Assembly (NCBI GenBank): GCA_947652605.1
Contig: OX393578.1
Span: forward strand, 36,647,470 to 36,711,469
Source: Elmis aenea
Lineage: Eukaryota > Arthropoda > Insecta > Coleoptera > Elmidae
DNA: 64,000 bases
Direction of reading: 5' to 3'
The position numbers were made by a program, and so were the translations under genes. Shown here one piece after another: positions 36,575 to 48,125 of this stretch. How positions within the stretch are numbered: position 1 is the first letter of the stretch; every line of letters starts with the position of its first letter. The notes under the pieces were generated by a model that did no database searches, had not been told where the DNA came from, and was given only the letters and a program-made list of their open reading frames with translations.

Positions 36575-37290
36575 CTTAATTTCAAAATAAAATTAATTTT
36601 TTTTAAGCAACCTTGATTTTCGAAATATGAAGTAAACTTATATTTTTTTAAATGGAAACCCTAGTTGGCCAAGAATATACGAGAGATTCTTATTAGATTT
36701 TAAAAAATAAGTATAGTTATAGTTTTATGTATTTTTTGCAAAAAATAACCGAGATATGGCTAATTTTGTAAACATTTCCTTATCAAAGTTTGCCATGATT
36801 TCGTAAACAAGTGATGTTTGAAATTATTAAACAACTAAACGTCATTTCCAAGTAAATTCTGCAGCAGCCGCTACGTTCTTATCACTTACTATGTAAATTT
36901 CTAACATATTAATCTTTTGAAAGTGTTCAAATATAGCCATGTTCACAATACCACAATAAACAGTTTTAATATACAAAAGAATACACGGATTTGCTTAAAA
37001 CGTGAACAATTTACTTGGATATGACCTTCAGTTGTTTAATAATTGCAAACATCATTTGTTTACGAAATCATGGAAACTTTGATAAAGACATTTTTACAAA
37101 ATTAGCCATATCTCGTTCATTTTTTGCAAAAAAATACATAAAACTACATGCTTTAAAACGCTAAAAAATTGCTGATTCATATAAAGCCATAGCCAACTAG
37201 GGTTTCCATTTAAAAAAAAATTAAGTTTGTTTCATATCTTAAAAGTCAGGGTGGCTAAAAATTGTTAATTTTGGTTTTAAATTAAACATA
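36575..37290. repeat. Foldback repeat with ~225-bp arms
   Basis: AAATGGAAACCCTAGTTGGC and neighbouring sequence (about 36616-36840) recur inverted at about 37025-37250 (GCCAACTAGGGTTTCCATTT). GAGATATGGCTAATTTTGTA, TTATCAAAGTTTGCCATGAT and TTTACGAAATCAT pair likewise. The sequence continues past the right arm to a CACCCTGTATA terminus at about 37900. The left terminus is missing, so the element is incomplete. The short string CCATAGCCAACTA is shared with the middle of the 31.1-kb element. Confidence 0.75.
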
Positions 37291-37334
37291 AAAATCCGTA
37301 TAAAAAACCTTTATAATAACACTTTGTTCTATTT

Positions 37335-37699
37335 CAGTGGCGTACGCAGAAAAATATTTCAGGGGGGGATATTGTTTTAATTTGCAAAAATAATACTGAC
37401 TAATTTCAAACGGGGCATGGTCATGGTAAAATTAGAAAATGACCTAAGGGCCAAGACACAAAAAGTGAGTTGTAAAGAAAAAGTGCGGGGGGTCTCCCGG
37501 TTAACAGTGCTATAGGCATTTTTTTAATTTTCAAGGTCAAACGTAACCAAAAATAGGATTTATCAGTAAAATATACAAACATATAATATATTTTAAATGT
37601 ATTTTATATGTTTGGAAATGCAATAATTTTAATTTCAGTCGTTTTTAAATTTTCGGGGGGGATTTATCCCCCTAATCCCCTCCCCTGCGTACGCCACTG
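37335..37699. mobile_element. hAT MITE (ends CAGTGGCGTACGCAG)
   Basis: The perfect 8-bp target duplication TTCTATTT (37327-37334 and 37700-37707) and exact 15-bp inverted ends CAGTGGCGTACGCAG identify a non-autonomous hAT-superfamily element. G-rich GGGGGGGAT and C-rich CCCCCTAATCCCC tracts lie inside the ends. It is inserted in the right part of the 36.6-kb foldback repeat, so it is the younger of the two. No transposase is encoded. Confidence 0.92.
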
Positions 37700-37707
37700 T
37701 TCTATTT

Positions 37708-38926
37708 TAATAAATACAGAAGTTATAGTTAGTTTTTTAAAAACGATAATATTTCATTTTTTGTCTGTAGTGCCAAAATGGAAAGCGATATAAAATGTCT
37801 GATTGCGTAGGCGTTATTTTCTCAAAAAAATAGCCCAAGAGACCGATATCAGATTTTTGCTAACTATTACGGTTACGAAGATTAAAGCTTTCGAATTTGG
37901 TCCACCCTGTATAATAAAATTCATGGTGCACTTTAATTTTTTTTGTTATTGTCCAAGTTGAAGTTTCTTAACTTAACTTAAAAATATTAACTTTTTATTT
38001 AATAAAAAAACAGTGTATATGCTTTATAAAATTGTCAAGTCTATATTATATTTAAAAAATACTAAACTAAACGTTGATGTTTTTTAATTTGTTTTAGTTA
38101 AATTAAGATTTATGCAACATGCATGCCATACGCTTATAATTTACGGTATGATATTATGTTTACAAATAGTTTTTAAAGTAACAAAGTTTAAGACACATTC
38201 ATTATCAGATTATCACATTTGCATAATTCGAATTGAAACAAACGTAAAACTTTCTCCACTCTTAAACAAAAATATTGAGAAAGGGAAAAGTGCGAATTTA
38301 TTATTCAAACACGCAATATTTTCAAGACGATAATTTCCACTTTGCACAGAGAAGAAACGGCACGAACAGCAAAGAACTCTCTCTTCAACATGGTAATTTT
38401 AAATCATAAACCCAATCCATCCATATCGTCCGTTCTCTTATAGCGTATTATCGTGCAATATAAAATTTGCATGAAATTTTGATTGTCTTAATTACAATAT
38501 CAAGTACTGTATAGCGAAATATACAACTTAATTTATTCAGTTATGTGCGCTTTTTTTTAATCCTCACACACTTTTTGGAAATAGTAATACGTGAAATAAA
38601 TTTACATTACTTATTTATTACCTTAACTGTAAAAGCGCCAACTATTAAAGATTTTTTTAATCAAGAAAAATTCAAATTTTACAGTTTTTTTGTGCAGGTG
38701 CGTACAGGCCCATCCTGCTACTAAATACGAGAAAAACTTTGCGTACCAGCGAACACACTTTCGATCACGATTTATTTTCTGACTTAAAACTAATTTTAAT
38801 TGTGTGAATAACTAGAACACGATCGCGCTGTGTGGACGATATTCGGCAAATCTAGGCGAACCCGAACAAACACCGTTGTACGCAAATGAATGCTCGCTCT
38901 AGCTCACATACCTTGTACACGCTTAA
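37708..38926. other. Foldback tail, then non-coding DNA
   Basis: 37708-37910 completes the host repeat of the hAT MITE and ends TCCACCCTGTATA. Beyond it no gene is recognised. 38690-38920 is richer in G+C and CG (GCGTACAGGCC, GATCGCGCTGTG) and could be regulatory or part of an unrecognised repeat. Confidence 0.5.
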
Positions 38927-39076
38927 CCTTTAACTAGTCGCGTGTTCTGTGTATACATAACTACTCGCGTGGCGCCTCGGAGGCACCATTGGGGTTTTAT
39001 AACAATGTTTTTGACTTAAAATCTTAAAAATGTGTTAAACTGGTTTATTCATAAAATATAAGCTAAATCTTAAAAG

Positions 39077-39535
39077 CAGGGCTCGAAACCGAAAAAAATT
39101 TTGGTTAACGGTTAACCGAAATCGAGAACTTTATTTTTATAACGGTTTTTGTTGAAAACCCGGTTTTATTCGTAAAAAAAACGGTTTAGTGTAAACCGGT
39201 TAAATTAACCGGTTTTTAAAATTATTTAGATCAGGAATGCAAAGTATGAAAATAAATTATCTATTTATAATTTTATAATATATGTACAATCAAGCGTTCA
39301 GTAATGACTTATGGTAAACTAATCACATTTAATACAGATTTTGTATTTTTCATCGTAATTTTTATTAAGAAAAGATGTTAAAAAAACCGGTTTTTTATTA
39401 TTTTGGTTAAAGGTTACCGTTTTTTTTGCATTTAAAAATAACGGTTTCGGTTTCGGTTAAAAATCACTTTTTCTGACAAAAAATAACGGTTAACCGGTTT
39501 TTTAAACCGGTTTAAAAAACCGGTTTCATGACCTG
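39077..39535. mobile_element. CCGGTT-rich hAT MITE
   Basis: A perfect 8-bp duplication CTTAAAAG (39069-39076 and 39536-39543) flanks an element beginning CAGGGCTCGAAACCG and ending CGGTTTCATGACCTG. Subterminal arrays of AACCGGTT / ACGGTTAACCG are dense at both ends. Such arrays are typical transposase-binding repeats in hAT elements. It is nested in the piggyBac derivative and is therefore younger. Confidence 0.9.
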
Positions 39536-39652
39536 CTTAAAAGGAATAACAATGACTAAATAAATTATAAGATATAAAAAATATATATATGTATATAAAA
39601 CATAACTGTAAAAACATAAAATAATTTCTTTTTAATACGAATCAAACATTGG

Positions 39653-39800
39653 ATGCAAAGCATTCACTGCACAATTTTATTGTTTGCTCTGAACAAATAT
39701 TTTTATGGCATTGCGAACAAATTTGTGCGAATGTCGATTTTTAGCCCTAGGGCATAAATGACAGCGTTCATGCCAAGTAGCACATAATTGCATTTTACGG
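39653..39800 (-). pseudogene. piggyBac transposase C-terminal cysteine-rich domain fragment
   Basis: On the minus strand, two adjacent frames give QLCATWHERCHLCPRAKNR and then ICSQCHKNICSEQTIKLCSE-CF. The CxxC ... CxxC ... C spacing resembles the zinc-binding cysteine-rich domain that ends piggyBac transposases and contacts the transposon ends. A frameshift separates the two parts, and no DDE-type catalytic domain is left. It sits inside TTAA-bounded piggyBac-like ends, which supports the assignment independently. Confidence 0.72.
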
Positions 39801-39969
39801 ACTGTAAAATAGAGAAATATGAATAATACTATATAATTCGTATTCCTAAAAGTACAATTGAGGAATACTACCTAAACATATATTAGTGACAAAAAATAAT
39901 TAAAAATGTAACAACGATTTAAAAAACGCTTGGCGCCTCTGCGGCGCCATGCGACTACTTAATGGTTAA

Positions 39970-41067
39970 AGATGTTTGTGATGTTGCACTAGGAAATTTT
40001 AATATACTTGTACGTGGTATCCCTTACACTTCTTAACATACGGTTGTACTACACATAGAACTCACATGTTTTGTGACCTATAATCTTAGCTGTTATTCAC
40101 ATTTACATAATTTTCCAGCAGAATCGTAAAAGATCTAAATTTTCTTGCCACGCACTCTAATAGAAAATAAGACGGAATATTATTTCTTAGGTTTCAAGCG
40201 CCGAAAAGTTTGATCCATTACAAAATGGTCTTTGATAATAAGGTAATCCTTTTATAGTTAATAATAAGTGCATCAAAGGTCAAGTTAAATTTTGTTTAGT
40301 AAAAAAATGTCCTTTATAAGTTTTTTTTTTTAAACAAGTAACTTCAAATCAATTAGTTTATAGAGGGGTATAAAGGTATTGTCCTACGTAAGCTTACAGA
40401 AAAAAGAAATGAGAAAATGAAACGAGAGACATAAAATAAAAATGACAGAGTTCAGTAATATTGCTTGATACAGGCAATAAATAGATAATATATATATAGT
40501 AAACGTAATTAATATGTTTATTTGTAGTATACCTGTATATAAGATATGCATTCAATTATATTGTAGTGTTAAATTACATTATAGTTTAAAAAACAAATTA
40601 CATTGTAAGATGATTCTGTTAATTGTTTTCATTGCAAATTTAGTCATCTTTAATCATTAAAATTAGATCTTAATGGAAACTATATCTGTGAATGTTTTCA
40701 AAAGACATTTATATTAACCTTTAACTGTAAAATTAATAATTTTCTGGGATTTACATGGCTTGTTTCTAATCTAATTAAATAATCTTGTTTTGTATTTTTG
40801 AAGGTCTGTTAAGTAGTTTTTGTACAAGCAAGACAAACAGTGTTATTTTAGAATTGAGAGTTTCAAAACAAAGTACAAAATAGAACTTTTTTCCTAAAGG
40901 AAGAAAGTTGTTGCCAGACAAACACTTTTTGACACAAGATTTTTTATGTCAATTGGCATTGGTGGCTACAAACTTGAAATTTATTAACCAATTAACATAC
41001 GACTTATAAGTTGTATAAATAAAGGTGGCAAAATAAATTAATAGATACACAATGAAACGTTAAACAA
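39970..41067. other. Non-coding, intron-like DNA
   Basis: No gene or complete element is recognised. Confidence 0.6.
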
Positions 41068-41425
41068 AATTTGTTGATATTAACAGCGAGACTAATACAT
41101 GAATTGCTTTATGAACATGCGTCAACTATGGACTAATAAATATATTAGTCGCTGCTGGAACGCTAAAACGACACCTCTGCCTGTAAATTAAATTTTTACG
41201 TAGTGTGTTCATAGACATTTGCGCATCGCAAGCGTCAACATCTTAAGAAACCAGTACTGCATAGGGTTGGTAGGGCGAGGCATAGCTAGTGAAGGCCACG
41301 TTTTTTGTAAACAGAGCATGCGTGTAATAATCCCAGCGTAGTTCTTGTCCTAATCCATGTACTGTTTTGACCGTCCGCAAACTAGTCCAAAAGTAGTTTA
41401 GTGCAGCTGGAACAGCCAACTAAAG
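41068..41425 (+). repeat. GTTCCA-family element, copy C, truncated
   Basis: It begins near AAATTTGTTGATATTAACAG and follows the family order (CATGCGTCAACTATGGACTAATAAA, CGCTGCTGGAACGC, AACATCTTAAGAA, CAGAGCATGCG, TGGAACAGCCAACTAAA). It then stops where the next MITE starts. The expected 3' part (GATGAACTAT ... TGGAACAAACC) is absent beyond that MITE. Confidence 0.8.
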
Positions 41426-41753
41426 CTGCGTTCACATAGAAAAGTATTGCATTGTATTGTAGCGTAATAAATTGTATTGTAACGTGCCTGCAAGAGTAGC
41501 GTTCACATAGAGGTATGGTAGTGTTTGTACACTTAAGGCGATTCCCACGCGCATACGCAGGGTTAATCCGTCGATCACTGCGATTGGTTCTTGTTATGGG
41601 GTATTGCAAGAAGCTTGGACCTTGCGAGCTCTTACCCCACCGCTTACAACGCAGTACCACTACTTTGCTTATGTGAAGGCCATCATTTGATATTCGTATA
41701 CTTAACTTTGCTTACGCTACAATACAATACTATACTTTTCTATGTGAACGCAG
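41426..41753. repeat. MITE with 42-bp inverted ends
   Basis: CTGCGTTCACATAGAAAAGT followed by ATTGCATTGTATTGTAGCGTAA (41426-41467) is repeated inverted at 41712-41753 with two differences. A third, partial GCGTTCACATAGA occurs internally at about 41499. No coding capacity; the frames crossing it on both strands mirror the inverted ends. Confidence 0.9.
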
Positions 41754-44700
41754 GTTTACAGAATCAATATTGGAAACATCGATATAATTTGTTACACTGT
41801 GTTTTTATCTTTTGTTAGAACCATATTTTCGTGAAAAAAAAATCTTATTTCAAATATCCTATCGCTTAAGAGGAGTATATACTTTTGTAATACATCAAAA
41901 CAATTTATAAGTTACGATTATAATCACTATTTTTTATTTTTTTTCATAACTATGTACATAATAAAATTTTTAAATAAGTACATGATTATGTATTTTATGT
42001 GTATAATTTTGTAATGAGATAGATTAATTAGAAAACGTAAGCAAGCGTTTAAATTAATGTCATGTTTTTGTTTGGAAAACTAAACAAACATTTCAGACTC
42101 CCTTGATTTATTAAAATTAAAACTTAATTTACAGTTGTGATCACCAAACTACTTTATTGTATTTATGGTATTTAATAAAATTGTTTAAACTGTTTTATTT
42201 TTTGAGAAGCAGTAAAAACGTTTAAAGTCGCCCATAATATTTTGAAAATATCTTATTTTTTATTTATTTCGGTTCTGTTTAGAAAACTACGGTCATTACA
42301 CTTGTCACCACAGTCATTTGTTTTATAATTTATACCGAGTAATTTTAGACTATTTCCATATAACTTTTAATGTTCCACGGCGTGTAACTATTTCTGTACT
42401 CCCTTGACAACAAAATGTAGCGTTCAAGCGAAACGTAATCAAGAGTACATGTTACATTACATATGAGACACATAGCATTGGCAATTTGCTAGAAATTTGA
42501 GTTATAACTGTGGAATTGTATAGGAATATTTGTTTTTTTTTCTTTCTCAGTTGTATATAAAGATGCATGGTTATTTAAGTTATTTAAAGTATTTTTTATG
42601 TTTTTGATTAGGCATCAGAAGTTGCTGTATCTATTTACCCTAAAAAAAAAAACTATATGCAGTTTCGACTAGCTTTTAAAACAAATTTACAGATGAATAT
42701 ATTTGTTTTTGCATTTTTTAGTTAATTTTTCTATTAAATATGTACTTACAACTATGTTAGTATCACCATTAATTTGGCTTCGTTTAACGCTTATTATCTT
42801 AACAAATCTTAAGTCTTAAGCAAAGTATCTTTTGGCATTTACAAATATGTACCTACGTACTCTTATTTTTTAATCGTAATTTAAATAGGTTGTGTCCGTA
42901 TTATTTAAGAAAATATAGATTCCGTTTAACATCCTGCATGGACGTATGAACTTACCACAAAAAAAAACTCTTAGCTGCACTTACTTTATATTTAGCAATT
43001 TTAGGTTAAAAGAATTCGTTGCCGACAATTGTTAGCGTAAGCTTTTAAATATTTTAAAAACAATCTTATTTGACAACAAAAAGTTTTTTATAATAAATCT
43101 ATCGGTGGTATCCTCAAAAATTACCTCCGACTAATTTGCCTTAAATACAATAACTTCTAATAAACGTTTTTCTTAAAATTAAAAGCCGTTCAAGCCAATA
43201 AAAATATTGTTTGTTAGGCGAAGAATAAAAGGCGGGGATTCCTAGCTTAAGGTTTAAGATGGTTTACCCTTGTTTTGACCGATTAAAAAGTGTTGTAGTC
43301 ACACATCCGGTCAGTCAGTTGTCAATGAAGTGATTTTTTTTGGATAAATTATCAGGTGAGTTTAATAAACTTACTACTTCATTAGATTTCCGCAGAGTTT
43401 TTTAATGTATAATTTATTTCGTTTTGTATTATTTGTATCAGATTATATTGATATTTTAGATATTCAATGTTGTGTAAAAACATCAGTGTTCTTTTTTGTA
43501 AAATTTGGAACATATTTTCTGATTTTAAAAAGTTGGTTAATATAGGAGGCCACTAGTGTCAACCAATCTAAATTCGCAAACTCTTAGATAGGGCTGAAAT
43601 TCTAGCAAACGATGCAACCAACATAAGTTTCCGTTATATGTTGTTTCCTTGAAATGGGATCTGATTTTTAAACAGCTTCAGAAACAGCAGACAAACAATT
43701 TTTCTGACGACCCAAAACAAAATACCCGAGAAAACAAGGTAACATAGAGGCATCGTTACAAAAAGATCATTCTCGGCAAGCGTTATTACCACAGCTACCA
43801 TTTTTTCTCATTTCCTACAAAGAGAACGAAAACTAGGTGCTAGGTGCTCTCTTAGGATCTTTGAACAATTTATCGATTATTAATTTAATAGATTCTGTTT
43901 TAGAACCTATTGGCACGATCGCCCTGCCATAAAACATGTGACGTTTAAGTCCACAATTTTAAACTTTTTTTATTGATTGATTTAATTAAAATAAATAAGC
44001 ATTTTAATTATTTCATGTATTTAATGTGAGAACACTGATCACTAATGTTTATTTTTGAAGAGCGAACCCCATATTAGTGACAAACGTGATCCCAAAATTT
44101 GCGCTGCGATTATTAAAACATAAAACTTCGCTAGTAGTGTTTTTCTTGAATGACGGTAATTATATAGAAATAGCAAAATGTATCAAATTATGCGGCGCAT
44201 AATTGTATTTCATTGTGCATTTAAAAACGTGCATTAATTATCCTTTTTATTATCGTTTTAGGGCAAAAAAAAATAGTAGAAACAGTTGTTGCATCACTAA
44301 CTAAAAAATACCTTTAGTATACAAAGATTTGCTTTAAAGTTTGCGTCCAAAGATGTGTTTAGATAAAGTCGCTGGAGGTAGTTTTCAAGATCTAAGGATA
44401 GCGGTAATTTTTATCGTGTGTCATGCAGCTTAATGTTGATATTAATTTTTATATGTTCTATTTCTGTTTCCAAGGATCTCGTAATTAAGTCGCTTTAATT
44501 AGGTTCATATCTCTTGCTTATATACACAATAAATTGGCCGTACACAGCGCAAAACAAGCAATTGGGGGCTTATTACATCATTTTTGTAGTCCCTTTAGGC
44601 GTAATTTACTAATTTTTTCAGGGAAAGGAAGAAATAAATTTGATTGCACAAAGGCAGTCATTTATTAAAAAAAATAATAATAAAAGACGACGCTTTATGT

Positions 44701-45600
44701 TGAATTATAAAAGATTTTTGCCGAACATGTCTAGCATTTCTTGTGATGAATACGTTAATTAACTTTGTCAGTGACTCAATTTTTTATAAGCCCTCTGTCA
44801 TGTCCAGCTAATTTAGCGTTCCAAACTAACAATTCTCACAGTGCCCTTTATAACGTAAATTAAAAATTGTTAATTAAAATGAAAAACCAAGTGACTGATA
44901 TTAAAATTCAATTTTTTCTAGATCTGCAGTTACTTTATTTAGGCAAGGTTCTAGTTATCTGTGTTAGTTGAACTACTTAAAAACTTAAGTAATTATTTAC
45001 ATGCTACATTTATTAAGATCATCATATCAGAACTGTCTTTTAGCTAACTTGTAAAAAATTATTTTGTAGAGATCTTCATTTCTGATTTCAGTTTATCTAC
45101 AATAATCAAATTTTGCTACAACATAAATAAGTTAATAATGTTTCTCTATACTTTACCGTAATTATTAGTTGCTGGGTTTTAATAGAAAAGTCGTAGAATA
45201 AAAGCCAAAGTTTTATTCGCAGTAATATGAAACAATTAGATACAAAAATAAAAACCAATTATTTTGTAAAGGCCGGTAGTCTTTATAGGATAATTGGGTT
45301 TCAGATTTTCAGTTGCTGTAAAATGTCTCACATAAACTGAAAAATAAGGAAGTGATTACTGTTTTCCAATTGGAAAAACGTTAGACTGAACAGCAGAGGA
45401 ATTTTCTTTCAAGTTGTGTTAAATTATAATACTGTTTTAAGAAAAATGTCTAAATATACATTTTTTATTTAAAATACTTGATGAATGTTATTTGTAGTTA
45501 AAAGTATGAAGCGAAAATGCTTCATACAATGTTATATACATATTTAATTCGATAGTTTAAAAGTTTAGGTTTTAATTTCAAAGTAAAAGTTTAATACATA
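41754..45600. other. Non-coding, intron-like DNA with one candidate promoter
   Basis: No protein or complete repeat is recognised over about 3.8 kb. This is the longest transposon-poor stretch in the middle of the window and contains the candidate core promoter at 43282-43355. Confidence 0.55.
43282..43355 (+). promoter_or_regulatory. Candidate core promoter with short 5' UTR exon
   Basis: A TATA-like ATTAAAAAG (43282-43290) lies about 25-31 bases before an insect-type initiator TCAGTC (43311-43316, A at 43313). A perfect CAG|GTGAGT donor follows at 43355/43356, giving a potential 43-base non-coding first exon containing only a tiny ATG AAG TGA reading frame. It is about 4.7 kb upstream of the G-alpha exon on the same strand, so it could start an alternative transcript of that gene. 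The spacing fits a focused promoter, but each motif is short and the combination could arise by chance in 64 kb. Confidence 0.3.
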
Positions 45601-46662
45601 TACAGGGTGTTTCTTAAAAACTGCGAAAAACTTCGGGAGGTGATTCCTTATCAAAAATCAAGCAGGTCTTTCCTATACAATGTTTTCCTTAGACGTCTCC
45701 CTTCGGAGTTACTCCCCCCCTAAAGGGGAGCTGTAAAATTAGGTTTTTATTTTATTTCTCAAATTTGGATATATATAGTGAAATGATATTCGGCAGATGT
45801 TTTATACTTATTAAAAGGTTTCCCTTAGTAATATTTTCAATCATCTCCCACATCCACAGGGGGCTGAAAAGTGCGACGCCTGTTGGTTTTTTTATCAGAA
45901 CTTTTTGGTGGGTTAAAATTTTATAATTAAAAAATATTTTTTTGAAAGTTTAATTTATTTAGAAACTTTATTTATTCTTTAACTTTTCTCTTAAAAGCTA
46001 CAGTTTTTGAGTAAAAAATAAAATAAGTAAACATGAACCATCAAATATTCCAATATAAAACGATTCATTTTGGTGGTTGCCATGGTTTGTTTATATTGGG
46101 TAGAAGCGGGTAGAAGTGACGGCTGTAATTCATTTTGAAGTTTATTCGGCTTTCGATAATCCGCCCTTCAATTCTATTCAATATGAACATAAGCAAACCA
46201 TGGCAACCACAAAAATGAATCGTTTTATATTGGAATATTAATTTAATGGTTCATGTTTATTAATTTTATTTTTTACTCAAAAACAGTAGGTTTTACGAGA
46301 AAACCTAAAGAATAAAAAAAGTCTCTAAATAAATTAGGCTTTCAAAAACAATATTTTTAATTGCAAAATTCTAACCCACCAAAAAGTTCTTATTAAAAAA
46401 CCAACAGGGGTCGTACTTTTTAGCCTCCTGTGAAGGTGGGAGATGATTGAAAATATTACTATGGGAAACCTTTTAATAAGTATAAAACATGTACCAAATA
46501 CCATTACGCTAAATTTATCCAAATTTGAGAAATAAAATAAAAACCTAATTTAACTCCGAAAGGAGACGTCTAAAGAAAAAATTGGATATGAAATACCCCC
46601 CTTAATTTTCGATAAGGAATCACCTCCCGATTTTTTTCGCAATATTTAAGAAACACCCTGTA
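45601..46662. mobile_element. Foldback element with ~500-bp arms
   Basis: TACAGGGTGTTTCTTAAAAA at the left is mirrored by TTTAAGAAACACCCTGTA at the right. The arms remain alignable almost to the centre (about 46110-46170), including GGAGGTGATTCCTTATC, GACGTCTCC, CATCTCCCAC, AAAACGATTCATTTT and CCATGG. No coding frame. Transcription across it would give a hairpin of roughly 500 bp. A fragment of one arm exists at 27583-27945. Confidence 0.9.
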
Positions 46663-48082
46663 TACAGAGTGGCCATTATTTAAAAAATACCAACTTTCTA
46701 AAAATAATTTAAAATATTTAAATACAGATTTTTTTTAAATTTAAATTTATAGCATACTTTTTACACCACTGTACTTATATAACACGGTTACAAAACTGCG
46801 GCAAAGCAGTATTTCTGCGCTGTTATGCTACATACCTTTAAATTTACAAATAAGTATCAAGCAAAAGCAAAAAACCCATTTTTTTTAAGGAACAAAGATA
46901 CTTTAAATTAAGATATTGCAGAAAAAACGTCAGACCAAGATATTTTGCAACACTATTAGGCAGCTTCCAAGAGCAAGAAAATTAAGTAAACTTACATTAT
47001 CCAACGTGTATACGTAAGACGTTTGTTTAATTATCGCCATTAAAAAATTATGTTCCTGATAGTTGTAAAGATAAATTAGTCCAATTCCGTTATATTTTGA
47101 AACGTAAGCCTCTTTTTTTTACTTGTTCTTAGTCCCATAGAACACGGTTTTTAGCTACACAAGATTAGATAGGAAATAAACTTCGGTTATGTTGTTTTAT
47201 TGTTTAAATTTTCTGACATATCTCTAATTAATATAACTTTCATATCGTTTGATGCGTTTACTCCATCCGTTTGTGGAACCGCAAGCAACAGGAACTTACG
47301 TCGTTGACCTTACTTTTGTTTTGCATACCAATGAAACAAGTGTTAAGTTATGAACATGTTAAAAATCACTTGTTTTTGTTAGATAGGTACTTGTTTTCAT
47401 ACTGTACAAACATATAGCCGTATTATTTTATAATCACTTTGTTATTTTTACTACTAATTTTTGGAGGTATTTGTTAAGCTGTTTTAATAAACTTGGGATA
47501 AATAAGTGCATTGGGAGTTTTAAAAAAATCATGATTTTGGCAAATACTTTAAAAAGGTGGTTAATATTAACATTTTCGTTTATTGAAACTTAAAATTGGC
47601 ACTTCGCTATCTATAGATTTTTTTGTTAAAGGTAAAAACTGCCATTAAGTACTTTTTTATTTACGAAATTAGATACATAAGAAACTCGATTTTGAACAGA
47701 AGATATTAAATTTAGCTGATTTTACGTAAATAGTTTCTAGAATATATTTTATTTACGATAAAATTACTTGCAAATTCAATTTTACGTCGTATCCTTGTAG
47801 TCGAAAGGATAAATTGAACTTAAAATAGGGTTTATTTATTTACTTTTACGGGAAAATTACCTCCCGTAATTCGTTTTCGCTTAAATTGGAAACGAAACAA
47901 ATTTTGTTGAATTTCTTTATCCTATATAGTCGTCCACGACATTGTGCAAATGTCATGTTTTTTTGCTTTATGAAACTATCTACATAGTTCCGAAGAAACA
48001 CAGTCTTGGCCTTGTTGTTATCTTTAAGTACACATGTGAAGTGTTTAAGTTTCGTGTAATTAACAAAGTTTTTTCTTTGTAG
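46663..48082. other. Intron immediately upstream of the G-alpha exon
   Basis: AT-rich DNA without recognised genes, ending in the polypyrimidine tract and acceptor of the G-alpha exon. Confidence 0.7.
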
Positions 48083-48125
48083 GCGCCGGAGAATCAGGGA
48101 AGAGCACGATAGTCAAACAAATGAA
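48083..48125 (+). CDS. G-protein alpha subunit (Gi/Go class), internal P-loop exon, partial
   Basis: A 43-bp exon encoding G-A-G-E-S-G-K-S-T-I-V-K-Q-M-K, the guanine-nucleotide-binding P-loop (G1 box GxGESGKS) of a heterotrimeric G-protein alpha subunit. These membrane-attached GTPases couple seven-transmembrane receptors to effectors. It follows a pyrimidine-rich tract ending in TTTGTAG and precedes a consensus GTAAGT donor. Reading starts in phase 1 (the first two bases complete the Gly codon) and ends in phase 2 with AA, so the last residue is Lys or Asn. That argues against Gs, which has Arg here, and Gq reads STFIKQMR, so the class is Gi or Go. Gi-family genes are known to have a 43-bp exon 2 with these phases. 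I cannot tell Gi from Go. Exon 1 (the MGC N-terminus) and exon 3 were not found in the window, which implies very long flanking introns. Confidence 0.9.

Larger units (their letters stand above)
38927..39965 (-). mobile_element. piggyBac-type element, internally deleted
   Basis: TTAA flanks both sides (38923-38926 and 39966-39969), the target site specific to piggyBac. The ends CCTTTAACTAGTCGC and (reverse strand) CCATTAAGTAGTCGC are inverted, followed on both sides by TGGCGCC-like sequence. A fragment of the transposase C-terminal cysteine-rich domain survives on the minus strand. The catalytic region is gone, so the element is non-autonomous. A hAT MITE is nested at 39077-39535. Confidence 0.85.
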
